A stretch of 64,000 bases of DNA from Idiomarina loihiensis (GCF_024584785.1 NZ_CP074112.1:434001-498000), one strand, 5' to 3'; shown: positions 37,282-50,467, numbered from the stretch's first letter. Numbers and translations are program-made. The notes: a model not told the origin generated them from the letters alone.

Positions 37282-38664
37282 ATGAAACCTACCTCGGTAG
37301 CACTAGCGCTAGCAACCCTTGTTAGTTTGAATACGAGTGAAGCTGTTGCACAAGATGCAGAAACAGCGGCTGAATTAAAAGCCGTAATGCAACAGTTACA
37401 ACAACTGCAACAACGGGTTATTGAATTAGAGCAGAAACTTGCTGAGCAATCAGACTCAGCAGCAACGACTACAACAACAGCAACGACAAATGCCACAGCG
37501 AACCAACAAGTAGAGCAAGTGGCGGCGCGTCGACAAGCTAAAAGCTCGGCCTTGGCAGCACGTGTTGAACGTTTAGAAGAGGATGTACAAGCAGCACAGA
37601 ATGATCCTATCAGAATCGGTGGTGCTGTGCGCATGCAATACAAATGGGAAGATTATAACGATCCTCTTAAAGACCGCGGTGGTGATTTTGAATTTGATTT
37701 GGTCCGCATCGACTACAGCGGTGAAATAGGAGATGTCGTGCTGTCAGCACAGTATCGTTGGTTCCAGTACATGGATACGGTGCAACATGCATGGGTAGGT
37801 TACAACTTTTCTGAACAGTGGCAGGGACAATTGGGCGTCACTAAAGTGCCGTTTGGGATCACGCCCTATAATTCCAACAGCTACTTTTTTAGCTCGAACT
37901 TTTATGTAGGCCTTGAAGATGATCACGACTTAGGTGCCAAGCTACTTTACCGCAGTAGTGATTGGGACTTTGACGTTGCCTTTTTTAAAGGTGACGAAAT
38001 GGGTGGCGTCAATGGCCTATCGCCAAGCAAAGCCGATCGTTATGCCTACGATGCCTTGGGCGTTCGTCTGGCTGGTGAAGGACTCTACGATGACCCTACT
38101 GCACTAGTGGCTGAATCGAATAGTGTGGCCTTGCGGGCGGCGCGTAAATACGACTTAGCCGCTGATAAGTCGGTTGAAATTGGTGCCAGCTGGCAGTTCG
38201 GTGATATGAATAACGGAACTGATAATATAGGTGAGCGGCAGGCATGGGCGGTGCACGGTGTCTATAATATCAATCGCTGGACCCTTATGGGGCAGGTGAC
38301 TCAGTATGATTATGATATGGAGCTAGCTGAACAAGGTATCGTTGTTGGTGCTTATGCTTATTACGATACGATTCCTAGCAAAGCGACTTTGTATAGCGCT
38401 AACTTGGCCTATAGCCTTCCGGTGCAATGGGGACCTGTCACAGATCTTACCTTTTACAACGATTTTAGTTTAATGACGAATAAGCGCTTTTATACGGAAG
38501 ATACGGTGATGAATGTGTTGGGCGTGGCTGTTAGCGCCGGTGGTTTGTATACTTATTTTGATTTAGTTACTGCGCGTAACCAACCGTTTGTAGGTGGCTC
38601 TATGAGTGGCGATAGTAAACAGACCAACACCCGTTTCAACGTCAATATAGGCTATTATTTTTAG
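37282..38664 (+). CDS. Outer-membrane porin with periplasmic coiled coil
   Basis: 460 residues. Sec signal ending EAVA (about 24), then a coiled coil with Gln/Leu heptads (ELKAVMQQLQQLQQRVIELEQKLAEQ, about 30-60), a Thr/Ala linker and a second heptad stretch near 88-108, followed by a beta-barrel with many aromatic-rich alternating strands and a C-terminal Phe (NVNIGYYF). The layout recalls DcaP-like trimeric porins with an N-terminal coiled coil. Placed 12 bp behind the BCCT gene, it may admit the carrier's substrate into the periplasm (inference). Confidence 0.85.
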   Translation: MKPTSVALALATLVSLNTSEAVAQDAETAAELKAVMQQLQQLQQRVIELEQKLAEQSDSAATTTTTATTNATANQQVEQVAARRQAKSSALAARVERLEEDVQAAQNDPIRIGGAVRMQYKWEDYNDPLKDRGGDFEFDLVRIDYSGEIGDVVLSAQYRWFQYMDTVQHAWVGYNFSEQWQGQLGVTKVPFGITPYNSNSYFFSSNFYVGLEDDHDLGAKLLYRSSDWDFDVAFFKGDEMGGVNGLSPSKADRYAYDALGVRLAGEGLYDDPTALVAESNSVALRAARKYDLAADKSVEIGASWQFGDMNNGTDNIGERQAWAVHGVYNINRWTLMGQVTQYDYDMELAEQGIVVGAYAYYDTIPSKATLYSANLAYSLPVQWGPVTDLTFYNDFSLMTNKRFYTEDTVMNVLGVAVSAGGLYTYFDLVTARNQPFVGGSMSGDSKQTNTRFNVNIGYYF

Positions 38665-38705
38665 TCAAAAATGAGTACAGTGGCTTTATTCAAACACTTG
38701 TTTAA

Positions 38706-41563
<2,858 letters not shown>

Positions 41564-41597
41564 GTTAATTTAAACCCTCGTAATAAGTTGAAGTGAT

Positions 41598-42221
41598 ATG
41601 AGCCAGTATTTCAGTATTCATTCAGAAAATCCGCAAGCGCGGCTGATACAGCAGGCTGTACAGATTATTATGCGCGGTGGGGTAGCCGTTTATCCCACCG
41701 ACTCGGGTTATGCGATTGGCTGCCGTATCGGTGATAAAAATGCGATGGAACGTATCTGTCAAATTCGTGATATCGATAAAGAGCATAATTTCACCCTCAT
41801 GTGCCGTGATTTATCGGAGTTATCAACTTACGCAAGAGTTGATAATACCGCCTTTAGGTTACTCAAGAATAATACTCCAGGGCGCTACACCTTTATTCTT
41901 AAGGGCACCAAAGAAGTGCCAAGGCGCTTACTTAATCCTAAGCGTAAAACGATTGGTATTCGAGTGTCCGATGACCCTATCACGATGGCTTTATTGGAAG
42001 CCATGGGCGAACCAATCATGTCGACGAGTTTAGTCTTGGGGCAGAATGAATTTGCCGAGTCGGATCCCTACGAAATTCGTGAACGACTTGAGCGTCAGGT
42101 GGATGTGATCATAGATGGTGGACATCGTGGTGAAGAGCCAACAACCGTGATTGATATGGCCGACGATGAAGTTAAGGTAAGCCGGGTTGGTGCAGGTGAT
42201 ATCACGCCCTTTGCAGATTAG
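41598..42221 (+). CDS. yciO: YciO, Sua5/YrdC-family protein
   Basis: 207 residues with a single YrdC domain (GGVAVYPTDSGYAIGCRIGDKNAMERICQIRDIDKEHNFTLMC; IGIRVSDDPI; MSTSLVLG; PTTVIDM). The RxxS/KxR residues used by TsaC for threonylcarbamoyl-AMP synthesis partly remain, but YciO is a paralogue of TsaC and its role in t6A synthesis is not established. Position between rnm and scpA identifies it as YciO. Confidence 0.92.
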   Translation: MSQYFSIHSENPQARLIQQAVQIIMRGGVAVYPTDSGYAIGCRIGDKNAMERICQIRDIDKEHNFTLMCRDLSELSTYARVDNTAFRLLKNNTPGRYTFILKGTKEVPRRLLNPKRKTIGIRVSDDPITMALLEAMGEPIMSTSLVLGQNEFAESDPYEIRERLERQVDVIIDGGHRGEEPTTVIDMADDEVKVSRVGAGDITPFAD

Positions 42222-42229
42222 TAGGTGTC

Positions 42230-43048
42230 ATGATGCCGGCTGAGCAGCAATCACTCCCGTTGGGTTTTGTTCGTGGTGAACCCGTTATTGAAAAACCGGA
42301 AGATCTTTATATTCCGCCAGAGGCACTAGAGCTTATCCTCGAGAGTTTTTCTGGGCCGATGGACCTGCTTTTGTATTTAATTCGGCGGCAGCAATTAGAT
42401 ATTGTCGAACTGCCTATCCTCCCCATAACTCAGCAATACATGGAATATGTGGCCATGATGAAAGAGCTGAAGTTAGAGTTAGCAGCAGATTATCTCGTGA
42501 TGGCAGCAATCTTGGCCGAGATTAAAAGCCGGATGTTGCTACCTAAGCCGGTTGCTGATGACGATGACGAGATCGACCCACGAGCGGAATTGGTGCGGCG
42601 CCTCCAAGAATACGAAGCTATTAGACAGGGAGCTGCGCAGCTTGAGCAATTACCACAGGCAGGGCGCGATTTTTCACCGATACAATTAGCTACGGACGTA
42701 CGAGACCAGCTTGAATTACCAGAACCTAACGTCAGCTTGGCTGAATTGGCACTGGCCTTTAGTCAAGCATTGGCAACGGCACAATTACAGCATCACCATC
42801 AAGTAGAACGAGAAAAGTTATCAACGCGCGAACGCATGAGCCGAATTCTTGATCTCTTACAGACTAAGCCTCGCATTCGACTGCAAGAGGTTTTTACTGC
42901 TGCTGAGGGCCGACAGGGGGTAGTGGTTAGTTTCTTAGCTACCTTAGAATTAGTTAAAGAAGCCTTGATTGAGGTGGTCCAAGTGGAACCCTTCAGCGAC
43001 ATCTATCTATCGCAACGAGTAACTGCCGATGCAATTGAGACAGCTTAA
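42230..43048 (+). CDS. scpA: Segregation and condensation protein A
   Basis: Kleisin of the SMC-ScpAB condensin. 272 residues: N-terminal LILESFSGPMDLLLYLIRRQQLDIVELPI (SMC-neck binding), LAADYLVMAAILAEIKSRMLLP, and the C-terminal winged helix (VVSFLATLELVKEALIEVVQ). Overlaps scpB by 20 bp. Whether this genome also has mukBEF is not visible; many Alteromonadales use SMC-ScpAB instead. Confidence 0.95.
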   Translation: MMPAEQQSLPLGFVRGEPVIEKPEDLYIPPEALELILESFSGPMDLLLYLIRRQQLDIVELPILPITQQYMEYVAMMKELKLELAADYLVMAAILAEIKSRMLLPKPVADDDDEIDPRAELVRRLQEYEAIRQGAAQLEQLPQAGRDFSPIQLATDVRDQLELPEPNVSLAELALAFSQALATAQLQHHHQVEREKLSTRERMSRILDLLQTKPRIRLQEVFTAAEGRQGVVVSFLATLELVKEALIEVVQVEPFSDIYLSQRVTADAIETA

Positions 43049-43610
43049 GCAAGCTTTGGAAGCACTCTTGTTTGTTACCGAGCAACCGCTGTCTGAACAG
43101 CAGTTGTTAGCTTACTTTGCTCCTGAACAAGTGTCTAAAAAACAGTTGCTTGCGGTATTGGACGAATTACGACAAGACTATGCCGAGCGAGGTGTGCAAC
43201 TGCAACAAGTTGCATCTGGTTATAGATTTCAGACGCGCACCGAATTGGGTGGTATAATAAGCCGTTTGTGGCAAGAAAAGCCGCCGCGGTACTCGCAAGC
43301 TTTACTAGAAACCTTAGCACTGATTGCCTACCGACAACCCATTACACGCGGCGATATTGAAGAAATCCGCGGGGTTAGTGTGAGTTCGCAAATCATGAAA
43401 ACCTTGCAAGAACGCGGTTGGGTTAAGGTAGTCGGGCATCGAGAAGTACCCGGGCGGCCCCAGCTTTATGCCACTACAAGCGAATTTCTGGACTATTTTA
43501 GTTTACAGGATTTATCCGAATTACCGGCTATTCCCGACGCTCCGGCGCCGCTCAGGAATAGCGCGCAAGCAGCTCAGATACCCGCTGAGACAGCGACAGA
43601 TATAGAGTAA
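43029..43610 (+). CDS. scpB: Segregation and condensation protein B
   Basis: 193 residues with two winged-helix domains (LKQALEALLFVTEQPLSEQQLLAYF and ALLETLALIAYRQPITRGDIEEIRGVSVSSQIMKTL), plus GYRFQTRTELGGIISRLW. Acts as a dimer on ScpA. A short Pro/Ala-rich tail follows residue ~170. Directly abuts rluB. Confidence 0.95.
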   Translation: MQLRQLKQALEALLFVTEQPLSEQQLLAYFAPEQVSKKQLLAVLDELRQDYAERGVQLQQVASGYRFQTRTELGGIISRLWQEKPPRYSQALLETLALIAYRQPITRGDIEEIRGVSVSSQIMKTLQERGWVKVVGHREVPGRPQLYATTSEFLDYFSLQDLSELPAIPDAPAPLRNSAQAAQIPAETATDIE

Positions 43611-43616
43611 ATGCTA

Positions 43617-44711
43617 ATGAGTGAAAAGTTACAAAAAGTTCTCGCCCGATCAGGCCATGGTTCGCGTCGCGAATTAGAAGCGAAAATTGCAGCAGGCCGA
43701 GTCAGTATTAATGGTGAAGTTGCCACGCTTGGCGAACGTGTTGATGCGGACGCTAAAGTTCGTATTGACGGCCATGAAGTGACAATTAAGCCGCCAGAAG
43801 ATGTCATTTGCCGCGTGTTGATGTATCACAAACCCGAAGGCGAGCTTTGTACCCGACGTGATCCTGAAGGGCGTCCTACCGTTTACGATAAACTTCCAAG
43901 AATGCAGGGCGCACGCTGGGTTGCGGTTGGTCGTTTGGATGTTAATACTTCGGGGCTATTGCTCTTTACTACCGATGGTGAGCTGGCCAACCGGTTGATG
44001 CATCCAGGCCATGAAATTGAGCGTGAATATGCCGTGCGAGTGTTTGGTGACGTTGATGATGCAATGTTGCGCAAACTCAAAAAAGGCGTACAACTAGAAG
44101 ACGGGCCGGCAGCTTTTAAAGAGATTAAACGTGGCGGTGGTGAAGGCATGAACCAGTGGTTCCGCGTGATGTTAACTGAAGGCCGCAACCGTGAGGTACG
44201 GCGTTTATGGGAATCACAAGGGGTGCAAGTAAGCCGCCTCATGCGTGTGCGCTACGGTAATATCAAACTCGAACAAGGCTTGCCACAAAGCGGCTGGGGC
44301 GAGTTATCCTTAACGCAAATTAACTACTTACGTGAACTGGTAGGATTACCTGCTGAAACGCGTAGCTTTGTTGATCCGCGTCAGCAAGAAACACGGCAGA
44401 AGCGCTATTCACGCGCTCGTCGAATGCAGGCACAAAAGCTGGAGCAGAACCGTAAAGGTAGCTCTGGCTCGAAAACAGCTGAGCCGAAACAGCCGACTGC
44501 TGCCGCTAAGCCAAAAGGTAAGCCACGCCGTCAAGAAAGCAGAAAAGATGCTTTCAATGAGCAGCAGCAAGAGCGAGCTGGTGGCCGCTCTAGCAATCGG
44601 CCTAGTAAAGTACGGGGCAAAGGCACTGGTAAAGCTACCGGCAAACCTAGTTCACGGCAAGGTACTCAGCATCAACAAACTAAGCAATCCGGCAAAGCTC
44701 GTAACCAATAA
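43617..44711 (+). CDS. rluB: 23S rRNA pseudouridine(2605) synthase RluB
   Basis: 364 residues from ATG 43617 ([19 protein letters not shown], as in E. coli); ATG 43611 two codons earlier is less likely. S4-type RNA-binding domain (about 2-60), pseudouridine synthase core with catalytic Asp108 in [17 protein letters not shown], and [16 protein letters not shown]. The last ~110 residues are a Lys/Arg/Gln-rich disordered tail typical of RluB. Last gene of the scpAB-rluB cluster. Confidence 0.95.
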   Translation: MSEKLQKVLARSGHGSRRELEAKIAAGRVSINGEVATLGERVDADAKVRIDGHEVTIKPPEDVICRVLMYHKPEGELCTRRDPEGRPTVYDKLPRMQGARWVAVGRLDVNTSGLLLFTTDGELANRLMHPGHEIEREYAVRVFGDVDDAMLRKLKKGVQLEDGPAAFKEIKRGGGEGMNQWFRVMLTEGRNREVRRLWESQGVQVSRLMRVRYGNIKLEQGLPQSGWGELSLTQINYLRELVGLPAETRSFVDPRQQETRQKRYSRARRMQAQKLEQNRKGSSGSKTAEPKQPTAAAKPKGKPRRQESRKDAFNEQQQERAGGRSSNRPSKVRGKGTGKATGKPSSRQGTQHQQTKQSGKARNQ

Positions 44712-44713
44712 GG

Positions 44714-45751
44714 ATGGGGTTATTAGCTGATTGGCAGCAACAACAGACGCTGTTGTTGCTGTGGCCTTATCGTGATGATGTATGGCGTTTACAAGGGCGA
44801 CCTGCCCAGCAACAATTGCGGCAATTAGTGCAATTAGCAGCTCCCTATTGCAATATTTTCGTGGGTTGCCATCCTACCCAATTGGAGTATGCTCGCACCC
44901 AACTGCCGGCAACGGTCGAGTTGCTAGCGCTGAATTATGACGATGCTTGGGCACGAGATATCACACCGCTTTATACCGCACCGCAGTGGGGCGGTTCCGA
45001 GCAATTGTTTGCCCACGGTTTTCAGTTTACCGCTTGGCATGGGCTGTACCCTGATTTTCAGCAAGACCAAGCTTTCGCTAAACAACTGGCACGGCGCTTG
45101 TGCCAACGTTTTATCGCTCATGATCTGGTACTAGAAGGTGGCGCGATCACAACGGATGGTGCCGGCACCGCAATCGTACATCAAGCCAGCGTGCAGCGTA
45201 ACAATCCGCAATGGACACTCGTGGCAATAGAAGCCTATTTAAAGCAGCAGTTACAGCTTCAGCAAATTGTATGGATGCGCTGGGCTAATCCGCTGGATGA
45301 GACTGGCGGCCATGTCGATAATCATGCGCAATTTATCGCTCCTGACACCCTTGTCACCAGCTTACCGCAGCCTTCAAGCCCGTGGTATCAGCATTACGCT
45401 GCACAGTTAGAGCAATTAAGACAATTAACCAATGTCTGCGGCGAGCCATATCATATTCTGGTGTTACCGCAACCTGCTGCGATTGTCCCAGAGCCAGATG
45501 AATTTGCCAGTATCAGGCGCCAACCTGGTGTCAAAGTTCGGGGCACAACTCCGTTATTAGCCAGCTATGTTAATTTAGTTAATCTGACGCAGTGTATGTT
45601 AGTGCCACAGTTTGGCTTACCCAGCGATGCTGAGGCGCTACAGATCATGCAGCAGTGGGCTGGTAAACGACCGGTACTGGCAGCCGCTGCCGACGAATTT
45701 ATCAAAGCAGGAGGTGGTTTACATTGCATGACGGCCACCATTCCAACTTAA
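44714..45751 (+). CDS. Agmatine deiminase / peptidyl-arginine deiminase-like protein
   Basis: 345 residues of the PAD_porph family. Guanidine-group-modifying fold with DDAWARDITPLY, EGGAI-TTDGAGT, GGHVDNHAQFIAP (His) and the catalytic Cys in GGGLHCMTATIP near the C-terminus. Agmatine deiminase makes N-carbamoylputrescine from agmatine; no aguB lies beside it, so a general deiminase role cannot be excluded. It starts 2 bp after rluB, with the TAAGG of the rluB stop too close to be a proper ribosome site, so coupling is likely. Confidence 0.82.
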   Translation: MGLLADWQQQQTLLLLWPYRDDVWRLQGRPAQQQLRQLVQLAAPYCNIFVGCHPTQLEYARTQLPATVELLALNYDDAWARDITPLYTAPQWGGSEQLFAHGFQFTAWHGLYPDFQQDQAFAKQLARRLCQRFIAHDLVLEGGAITTDGAGTAIVHQASVQRNNPQWTLVAIEAYLKQQLQLQQIVWMRWANPLDETGGHVDNHAQFIAPDTLVTSLPQPSSPWYQHYAAQLEQLRQLTNVCGEPYHILVLPQPAAIVPEPDEFASIRRQPGVKVRGTTPLLASYVNLVNLTQCMLVPQFGLPSDAEALQIMQQWAGKRPVLAAAADEFIKAGGGLHCMTATIPT

Positions 45752-45791
45752 GTGACCGCTATAGGTTGGCTGAAATAGATAGCGGCGCCCG

Positions 45792-46508
45792 TTAGCGTAA
45801 TGCAAAACTCACGCTTACTCGAGCTTCAATTTGAGTGGTGCCTGGTAGGCTGACATCGGCCATGGCTCTACTTCTAAAGGCCTCAACCGCTTGCGTTTTG
45901 ACCGCTCTCGGTGCTTGACTATGCTCGCTAATTTGCACCACTTCGCCCAGCTCTGCGCCAGCCGCTGACGCCATCAGTTCTGCTTTTTGTTTCGCCACTG
46001 AAATGGCAGCTGCTAAGGCCTCATCATACCGCGCCCGCGCATCGCTAAAATCATACCTAGGCATGCCAACATCGGTCACGCCTTGGGCGAGGGCAAATTC
46101 AACAATACTATCGTAGTGATCTGGATTACGGAGCACTATGTTCATTTCACGTGACACAAGATAACCGCTAAGCTCGCGTTTGTTGTTGTCATAGTGATAC
46201 ATAGGTTGGGTAAAGAGTCGGTAAGAACTGATGTCTTGCTTCGCAATATTGAGTTGCTCTAATTGTTGTAAAAGCGCAGCGGTGATAGTGTCTACGGTTT
46301 GCTTCAGCTGAACCAGTTGTTGTCCCTCTTGACCAATAGAAAGCGTAAATTGCATGCGGTCAGGCACTTCAACTAAGCTAGCATCACCGCTTACTTGGAT
46401 CGTACGTGCCGGCGCTGAAGGTGCGTTAGAAGCGGGCTGGCAGCCCAACAGAAAAGTACTGCCGAGCAGCAAGAGAGAAACTTTAGTTAAGTTAGAAATC
46501 CGTGACAT
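45792..46508 (-). CDS. SIMPL-domain (DUF541) lipoprotein
   Basis: 238 residues with lipobox LLGC (Cys 23) after a signal (MSRISNLTKVSLLLLGSTF). The rest is one SIMPL/DUF541 domain (IQVSGDASLVEVPDRMQFTLSIG; YRLFTQPMYHYDNNKRELSGYLVSREMNIVLR; ALAAAISVAKQKAELMASAAGAELG). Family members are envelope proteins linked to oxidative or membrane stress; no precise function is known. Divergent from recX, with an 84-bp gap. Confidence 0.85.
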   Translation of the reverse strand: MSRISNLTKVSLLLLGSTFLLGCQPASNAPSAPARTIQVSGDASLVEVPDRMQFTLSIGQEGQQLVQLKQTVDTITAALLQQLEQLNIAKQDISSYRLFTQPMYHYDNNKRELSGYLVSREMNIVLRNPDHYDSIVEFALAQGVTDVGMPRYDFSDARARYDEALAAAISVAKQKAELMASAAGAELGEVVQISEHSQAPRAVKTQAVEAFRSRAMADVSLPGTTQIEARVSVSFALR

Positions 46509-46592
46509 AGCTTATTCCTTGATAGTTATTTGCTACCATTGTGTGGTTGATTAAATGGTTGGACCGCAACTAAGGCTAAAAGTTGAATTTTT

Positions 46593-47081
46593 ATGACTGA
46601 TACTAAAAAGACCGCTCAAGAACTTAACCAACAGCAGGCCGAAGAGGTACTGCTGCGACTGTTAGCCCGTCGCGAACACAGTGCCTTAGAGCTGAAGCAA
46701 AAACTACGGCAGCGAGGCTTTACCCAGCAACCATTAGAAGCAGCGCTTGCTAAAGCCCAGCAATTGGGCTGGCAAAGTGATCAAAGGTTTACCGAAAGCT
46801 GGGTTAAGCAATGCTTAGAAAAAGGCGATGGGGTGCGAAAAATACAGGCGCAAGCCCAACAAAAAGGGATTAGTGAAGCGCTGTTACAACAAGTATTGCT
46901 GGCGCACCAGCCAGACTGGCATCAGCAATGCTATCAGCGGCTCATCAAGAAATTTGGTGAGCAGCCTCCGGTGGACCAAAAACAACGCGATAAAATGATT
47001 CGCCATTTGTTACAACGGGGTTTTTCTTTTGATAGCATAAAAATTGCTCTGCAACGTCAATCAGACGCTGCGGCAGACTAG
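46593..47081 (+). CDS. recX: Regulatory protein RecX
   Basis: 162 residues of all-helical RecX repeats (EVLLRLLARREHSALELKQKLRQRGF; LGWQSDQRFTESWVKQCLEKGDGVRKIQAQAQQKGI). RecX caps RecA filaments and restrains recombination. It is normally encoded directly behind recA; here the upstream gene is a divergent SIMPL lipoprotein, so recA lies elsewhere and recX must have its own promoter. alaS follows 78 bp later, as in most relatives. Confidence 0.92.
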   Translation: MTDTKKTAQELNQQQAEEVLLRLLARREHSALELKQKLRQRGFTQQPLEAALAKAQQLGWQSDQRFTESWVKQCLEKGDGVRKIQAQAQQKGISEALLQQVLLAHQPDWHQQCYQRLIKKFGEQPPVDQKQRDKMIRHLLQRGFSFDSIKIALQRQSDAAAD

Positions 47082-47159
47082 GCGTACCCTATGAATCGTG
47101 ATAGGATTTTGCGCTAACTTTTAATTCATTTACACCCAATTTCTCGTAGGAAGTAGTCA

Positions 47160-49760
47160 ATGAGTATGACCAGTGCCGATATCCGTGAAGCGTTCCTTGC
47201 TTATTTTGCCAGTAAAGGTCATCAGCGAGTCGCCTCGGCGTCATTGATTCCTGGCAACGATCCCACGTTGCTATTTACCAATGCTGGAATGGTGCCATTC
47301 AAAGATGTGTTTTTAGGTGATGAGCAACGAGATTACGTTAGAGCGACCTCATCGCAACGTTGTTTGCGCGCCGGTGGAAAGCACAACGACCTAGAAAATG
47401 TTGGCTATACTGCACGCCACCATACTTTCTTTGAAATGTTAGGTAATTTCAGCTTTGGTGATTACTTCAAACGCGAAGCTATTCAATACGCATGGGAATT
47501 TTTGACCGGTGTATTGCAACTGCCAAAAGAGAAATTATGGGTGACCGTCTTTACTGAAGATGATGAGGCTTACGACATCTGGGCCAAAGAAATTGGCGTG
47601 CCTACAGATCGTATTTCGCGCATTGGTGCCAAAGATAACTTCTGGGCCATGGGTGATACGGGACCCTGTGGTCCTTGCTCTGAAATTTTCTACGACCATG
47701 GTGCTGAGGTGTGGGGTGGCCCACCAGGCACACCAGAAGAAGACGGTGATCGTTATATCGAAATCTGGAACCTAGTATTCATGCAATATAACCGTCAAGC
47801 GGATGGCACCTTGCTGCCATTGCCGAAGCCGTCGGTGGATACGGGGATGGGATTAGAGCGTATTGCCGCCGTATTGCAGCATGTTCACAGTAACTACGAC
47901 ATTGATCTATTTCAGGCGTTAATTGCAGCAGCGGCAAAAGTTATCGGTACGGAAGATCTAACCAGCAAGTCGCTGCGCGTTATTGCGGATCATATTCGGT
48001 CATGTAGCTTCTTGATTGCCGATGGGGTGCAGCCGTCTAACGAAGGTCGTGGCTATGTATTGCGCCGGATCATTCGGCGAGCAGTTCGTCATGGCAATAT
48101 GCTAGGTGCCAAAGGGCCATTTTTCTACCGTTTGGTCGCCGAGTTGGTGACGCAAATGGGCCAGGCTTATCCCGAGTTGGTTGATAAGCAAAGTGTGATT
48201 GAACAGGCACTGAAGCGCGAAGAAGAACAGTTCGGTAAAACACTTGAGCGTGGTTTAACCATTTTAAACGATGCCTTAGCCGAGTTAGAAGGCTCGGTGT
48301 TGCCAGGAGATTTGGTGTTTAAACTGTATGACACCTATGGCTTCCCGATGGATTTGACCGCTGATATGGCGCGCGAAAAAGGGCTGACGGTAGACGAGGC
48401 AGGTTTTGCCAAAGCGATGGACGAACAACGTCAGCGTGCTCAGCAAGCGTCTAATTTTGGTATGGATTATAACGAGCGTTTAAAATCCGCGCAGCGCAGT
48501 GAATTTACAGGATACGATCAGGTTGCTGGTAGCGCACAGGTGGTTGAGTTGTTCGCTGATGGTGAGCAAGTAGAACATTTAGCCGCCGAGCAACGGGGTA
48601 TTGTGGTACTTTCGGCAACACCATTTTATGCCGAAAGCGGAGGCCAGATTGGCGATACTGGTAAGCTCATCGTTAATGGTGGCGAATTTATTGTTACCGA
48701 TACGCAATATATCGGCAAAGCAATTGCTCATCATGGTCACACCACAGCTGCCATCAACCTTGGTGACTCGGTACAAGCCCATATTGATGCTGAGCGCCGT
48801 GCTGCGATAAAACGAAACCACTCAGCAACCCACTTATTGCATGCAGCGCTACGTAATCTACTTGGTGAGCATGTGACGCAAAAAGGTTCTTTGGTTACTG
48901 CTGAGCGTTTGCGCTTTGACTTTTCTCACTTCGAACCAGTAACCGCAGCTCAATTAGATGCTATTGAGCGCCAAGTTAACGAAGAGATAGTTAGTAATCA
49001 CGCACTGCAAGCTGAGTTGATGTCAATTGATGCTGCTAAAGCTGCTGGCGCCATGGCTTTGTTTGGCGAAAAATACGATGATCAAGTGCGCGTAGTTCGT
49101 ATGGGCGATTTTTCGATGGAATTGTGCGGCGGTACCCACGTGGAAAGAACCGGTGATATTGGTTCATTGCGTATTGTTAGTGAAGCAGGTATAGCTTCGG
49201 GTGTTCGCCGGATAGAAGCCGTTACTGGTATAGCTGCAAGCCAATACACCTTGCAACAACAACAGCAGCTACGAGCGGCTGCTGGACTGTTCAAAACGGA
49301 TTGGACGCACTTGGTTGAACGTATCACCCAACAGCAAGAGCGCAGCAAAGGCTTGGAGAAGACCATAACTGAACTGCAGCAACAGCTAGCAGCTCATGCT
49401 GGTTCTGATTTAGTGGCTGGTGCCGAAAAAATAAACGATGTTAAAGTGATCGTAGCGCAAGTACATAACGTAGAATCTAAGGCTTTACGCAGTATGGTTG
49501 ATGATTTGAAAAATCAGCTGCAAAGTGGTGTGGTGGTACTAGCCCTCGCCACCGACGATAAAGTAAGTTTAATCGTAGGTGTCACGTCAGATTTGACCCA
49601 ACGAGTGAAAGCTGGCGATGTGGTTAACATTGCAGCACAAGCGGTTGGTGGCAAAGGCGGTGGTCGTCCAGATATGGCGCAAGCCGGTGGACAACATCCA
49701 GAACAGATCCCAGCTGCGTTAGCCGCGGCTAAAGAGAAGATTACTGAATTATTGCGATAG
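47160..49760 (+). CDS. alaS: Alanyl-tRNA synthetase
   Basis: Class II synthetase that charges tRNA-Ala and edits mischarged Ser and Gly. 866 residues. Catalytic domain with [29 protein letters not shown] and [17 protein letters not shown]; editing domain with [11 protein letters not shown] near 551 and [13 protein letters not shown] near 656; C-terminal coiled coil and DHH-type domain ending [17 protein letters not shown]. Normal length. Confidence 0.98.
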   Translation: MSMTSADIREAFLAYFASKGHQRVASASLIPGNDPTLLFTNAGMVPFKDVFLGDEQRDYVRATSSQRCLRAGGKHNDLENVGYTARHHTFFEMLGNFSFGDYFKREAIQYAWEFLTGVLQLPKEKLWVTVFTEDDEAYDIWAKEIGVPTDRISRIGAKDNFWAMGDTGPCGPCSEIFYDHGAEVWGGPPGTPEEDGDRYIEIWNLVFMQYNRQADGTLLPLPKPSVDTGMGLERIAAVLQHVHSNYDIDLFQALIAAAAKVIGTEDLTSKSLRVIADHIRSCSFLIADGVQPSNEGRGYVLRRIIRRAVRHGNMLGAKGPFFYRLVAELVTQMGQAYPELVDKQSVIEQALKREEEQFGKTLERGLTILNDALAELEGSVLPGDLVFKLYDTYGFPMDLTADMAREKGLTVDEAGFAKAMDEQRQRAQQASNFGMDYNERLKSAQRSEFTGYDQVAGSAQVVELFADGEQVEHLAAEQRGIVVLSATPFYAESGGQIGDTGKLIVNGGEFIVTDTQYIGKAIAHHGHTTAAINLGDSVQAHIDAERRAAIKRNHSATHLLHAALRNLLGEHVTQKGSLVTAERLRFDFSHFEPVTAAQLDAIERQVNEEIVSNHALQAELMSIDAAKAAGAMALFGEKYDDQVRVVRMGDFSMELCGGTHVERTGDIGSLRIVSEAGIASGVRRIEAVTGIAASQYTLQQQQQLRAAAGLFKTDWTHLVERITQQQERSKGLEKTITELQQQLAAHAGSDLVAGAEKINDVKVIVAQVHNVESKALRSMVDDLKNQLQSGVVVLALATDDKVSLIVGVTSDLTQRVKAGDVVNIAAQAVGGKGGGRPDMAQAGGQHPEQIPAALAAAKEKITELLR

Positions 49761-49956
49761 ATGGTCGCGTGAAAATGTTCGGAAACATCCCTGTGCGGGT
49801 GTGCAAATAGATAAAGCCTGTTAGAATAAAGAACATCGGTTTATATCCAACTGCACAAAAACGCACAGGGTGCGTGACTATTATAACGTTTGTGATATAT
49901 TCGATACGACTTTAAGAAAGGCTGAAACTGCGGTGAGGTGTGATGCCAAACCGTCT

Positions 49957-49978
49957 GGAAATTGGATGTAGGGAAGGA
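49957..49978 (+). promoter_or_regulatory. GGA motifs in the csrA leader (possible CsrA autoregulation)
   Basis: GGA triplets at 49957, 49964, 49972 and 49976, the last within the csrA ribosome site (GGAAGGAGT). Clustered GGA near the start codon is the known CsrA target form. Inferred; no structure was computed. Confidence 0.5.
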
Positions 49979-49986
49979 GTGGGCAC

Positions 49987-50181
49987 ATGTTAATCTTAAC
50001 CCGCAGAGTGGGTGAGACGTTAATGATAGGTGACGATGTCACTGTTACGGTACTTGGTGTGAAAGGTAACCAAGTTCGTATTGGCGTCAATGCACCTAAA
50101 GATGTCTCAGTACATCGCGAAGAAATATACAATCGAATTCAGGCAGAACATCAAGACGGCGACAAGTCTGAAGAGCCTTAA
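49987..50181 (+). CDS. csrA: Carbon storage regulator CsrA
   Basis: 64 residues: [51 protein letters not shown], the global RNA-binding regulator that blocks translation at GGA sites. The RNA-binding L4 and R44 positions are present. The 226-bp gap from alaS holds its promoter and the GGA leader. Confidence 0.98.
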   Translation: MLILTRRVGETLMIGDDVTVTVLGVKGNQVRIGVNAPKDVSVHREEIYNRIQAEHQDGDKSEEP

Positions 50182-50195
50182 TAGAGTAATGTCTG

Positions 50196-50222
50196 AAAGC
50201 TGGCCCACGGGTCAGCTTTTTT
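50196..50222 (+). terminator. Rho-independent terminator of csrA
   Basis: AAAGCTGGCC (50196-50205) pairs with GGTCAGCTTT (50210-50219), one G-T pair, CACG loop and T6 tail. Confidence 0.88.
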
Positions 50223-50327
50223 GATTGTGCGATTGCTAGCAAAACACTCTAAATTGGCGGTTGTGTGGAAAATTTGGTCGAGATGCCTAAAAATCCCACA
50301 AACGAACGCTGAAATAGAAAAAACTGT

Positions 50328-50355
50328 TTGACATATTTTTCAAGGTCGCTATCAT
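50328..50355 (+). promoter_or_regulatory. Sigma-70 promoter of the tRNA cluster
   Basis: Perfect TTGACA at 50328-50333, 16-bp spacer, TATCAT at 50350-50355. About 20 bp before tRNA-Ser. Confidence 0.75.
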
Positions 50356-50374
50356 TCATCGCCACAAGACAAGC

Positions 50375-50467
50375 GGTGAGGTGGCCGAGAGGCTGAAGGC
50401 GCTCCCCTGCTAAGGGAGTATAGGGTTTGTAGCTCTATCGAGGGTTCGAATCCCTCCCTCACCGCCA
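50375..50467 (+). tRNA. tRNA-Ser (anticodon GCT)
   Basis: 93 nt including CCA. Acceptor GGTGAGG (50375-50381) pairs with CCTCACC (50457-50463). Anticodon stem CTCCC/GGGAG encloses CTGCTAA, anticodon GCT. Long variable arm as in class II tRNAs; T-arm GTTCGAATC. Confidence 0.97.
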
